Below, piece after piece: positions 42,047-43,412 of a DNA stretch of 43,412 nt (within the stretch, counting starts at the first letter, position 1; every line of letters starts with the position of its first letter). Source of the stretch: an uncultured Tenacibaculum sp. (GTDB taxonomy: Bacteria > Bacteroidota > Bacteroidia > Flavobacteriales > Flavobacteriaceae). The stretch is from NCBI GenBank assembly GCA_937922085.1, contig CAKZVD010000060.1:1-43412 (forward strand), in the 5' to 3' direction. The notes under the pieces are model-generated. The model was not told the origin of the DNA. It worked only from the letters and a program-made list of their open reading frames with translations, and searched no databases. The position numbers and the translations under genes are program-made.

Positions 42047-43412
42047 TTAAGAAGGTTCTTCTCCGTCTTTTAAAGGTACTGTTTGTAAAACAAAATCTTG
42101 TCCATGAACATAGTCTCCATTTTCATCAACCTTACTATAATCATAAGCCCAACGATGAACTTCAGGAATCTTACCTGGCCAGTTACCATGAATATGTTCT
42201 ACTGGAGTTGTCCATTCTAATGTGTTCGATTTCCATGGGTTTTGACTTGCTTTTTGTCCTCTATACATTGAAATAAAGAAGTTTGCTAAGAAAATTAATT
42301 GAGCTACCCCTCCTAATATTGCCATATACGTCATGAAAACATTTATGTCTGCTAAATCATCAAACATAGGAAAATTAGAGTTTGTATAATAACGACGTGG
42401 TAAACCTGCTAAACCAATAAAGTGCATAGGGAAAAATACTCCATAAGCAGAAATAATAGTTAACCAGAAATGCCAGTATCCCATCGCTTTATTCATCATT
42501 CTACCATACATTTTTGGATACCAGTGATACACCCCAGCAAACATTCCAAATAATGCAGATACTCCCATTACTAAGTGGAAGTGAGCTACCACAAAGTACG
42601 TATCATGAATATTAATATCTAAAGCAGAATCTCCTAAAACTAACCCTGTTAAACCACCACTAACAAAAGTAGATACTAAACCAATTGAAAATAGCATTGC
42701 TGGATTCAATTGTAAGTTTCCTTTCCATAAAGTAGTGATGTAATTAAATGCTTTTACAGCCGATGGAATTGCAATTAAAACAGTTGTAAATGTAAATACA
42801 GAACCTAAAAATGGATTCATTCCTGATATAAACATATGGTGACCCCATACAATTGTTGATAAGAATGCAATACCTAAAATAGATCCAATCATTGCACGAT
42901 ATCCAAAAATTGGTTTACGTGAATTTGTTGAAATTACTTCAGATGAAATTCCTAATGCTGGTAATAAAATTATATATACTTCTGGGTGTCCTAAAAACCA
43001 GAATAAATGTTCAAATAATACAGGGGATCCTCCTTGGTAATGGAGTACTTCTCCATTAAGAAAGATATCCGATAAATAGAAAGAGGTACCAAAACTTCTA
43101 TCAAAAATCAGTAATAATGCTGCTGATAATAATACTGGGAATGAAATTACACCAATGATAGCAGTTACAAAGAACGCCCACATTGTTAATGGTAATCTCG
43201 TCATCTTCATACCTTTTGTACGTAAATTAAGTACTGTTACAATATAGTTTAATGATCCTATTAAAGAAGATGCAATAAAGATAGCCATTGAAACTAACCA
43301 TAATGTCATTCCCATACCTGAACCAGGAATTGCTTTTGGCAATGCTGATAAAGGAGGATAAATTGTCCATCCTGCTGATGCTGGTCCAGCTTCAACAAAT
43401 AAAGAACTAACC
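42047..43412 (-). CDS. Cytochrome c oxidase subunit I, C-terminal part (cut by the window edge)
   Basis: The frame is open from the window edge to the stop at 42047 and gives the last ~454 residues; the N-terminus lies beyond 43412 and no start is in the window. It begins SSLFVEAGPASAGWTIYPPL. The haem-copper site is intact: LFWFLGHPEVYIIL with the Tyr cross-linked to the CuB histidine, WGHHMF with the two further CuB ligands, and 'HDTYFVVAHFHLVMG' with the haem a3 and a histidines. It reduces oxygen to water and pumps protons in the inner membrane. The C-terminal tail ending LKDGEEPS is soluble. Confidence 0.96.
   Translation of the reverse strand, partial: VSSLFVEAGPASAGWTIYPPLSALPKAIPGSGMGMTLWLVSMAIFIASSLIGSLNYIVTVLNLRTKGMKMTRLPLTMWAFFVTAIIGVISFPVLLSAALLLIFDRSFGTSFYLSDIFLNGEVLHYQGGSPVLFEHLFWFLGHPEVYIILLPALGISSEVISTNSRKPIFGYRAMIGSILGIAFLSTIVWGHHMFISGMNPFLGSVFTFTTVLIAIPSAVKAFNYITTLWKGNLQLNPAMLFSIGLVSTFVSGGLTGLVLGDSALDINIHDTYFVVAHFHLVMGVSALFGMFAGVYHWYPKMYGRMMNKAMGYWHFWLTIISAYGVFFPMHFIGLAGLPRRYYTNSNFPMFDDLADINVFMTYMAILGGVAQLIFLANFFISMYRGQKASQNPWKSNTLEWTTPVEHIHGNWPGKIPEVHRWAYDYSKVDENGDYVHGQDFVLQTVPLKDGEEPS

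Overview
The window reads as chromosome of a marine-type member of the Flavobacteriaceae (Bacteroidota, Tenacibaculum/Polaribacter-like). The evidence is low GC, promoters of the flavobacterial form TAnnTTTG, many lipoproteins, a CarboxypepD_reg-TonB receptor, an exonuclease-DnaE fusion, BshB1, and a family tail-fibre-like secreted protein. I identify the genus by inference only. No tRNA, rRNA or CRISPR array was seen.

Layout. 1-211: right end of an IS1182-like element. 212-775: a second, truncated copy of the dnaE 3' end. 883-8492: an AT-rich five-gene minus-strand operon that looks like an exopolysaccharide synthesis/export locus (HEAT/membrane protein split by an in-frame TGA, processive GT2 synthase, TPR + YaiO-like outer-membrane protein, DUF4838 protein, DUF1573 lipoprotein). 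8667-13001: full dnaE. The operon therefore lies between two direct repeats of the dnaE 3' end. 13122-14181: two roadblock/LC7-like proteins and a small unknown. 14606-15610: TlpA-type lipoprotein. 15681-20352: 5-oxoprolinase operon pxpABC with an NRAMP-fold transporter lacking the metal-binding residues and a DUF2891 lipoprotein. 20523-23750: two tandem paralogous tail-fibre-like secreted proteins with duplicated leader and terminator. 23894-25900: ahcY and, divergently, a 4'-phosphopantetheinyl transferase followed by tandem and dispersed repeats. 26224-27219: unknown lipoprotein. 27354-29248: thiamine-binding protein, PnuC/PnuT transporter, NadR-like kinase, ArfB. 29235-30470: BshB1 and a TerB-like protein. 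30529-33997: three-gene biotin-dependent acyl-CoA carboxylase. 34065-36887: promoter, TPP riboswitch with a very long P3 arm, and a TonB receptor that is therefore probably for thiamine. 36939-41527: rhodanese, MBL-rhodanese, SulP transporter and ruvB. 41714-41926: small double-glycine-leader peptide. 42047-43412: C-terminal part of cytochrome c oxidase subunit I.

Functional themes are an acquired surface-polysaccharide locus, 5-oxoproline salvage, thiamine uptake in two separate loci, and sulfur handling. The most novel candidates are the polysaccharide locus between dnaE repeats, the metal-site-less NRAMP of the pxp operon, the small GG-leader peptide, and the thiamine riboswitch whose P3 arm is made from an AT-rich inverted repeat.
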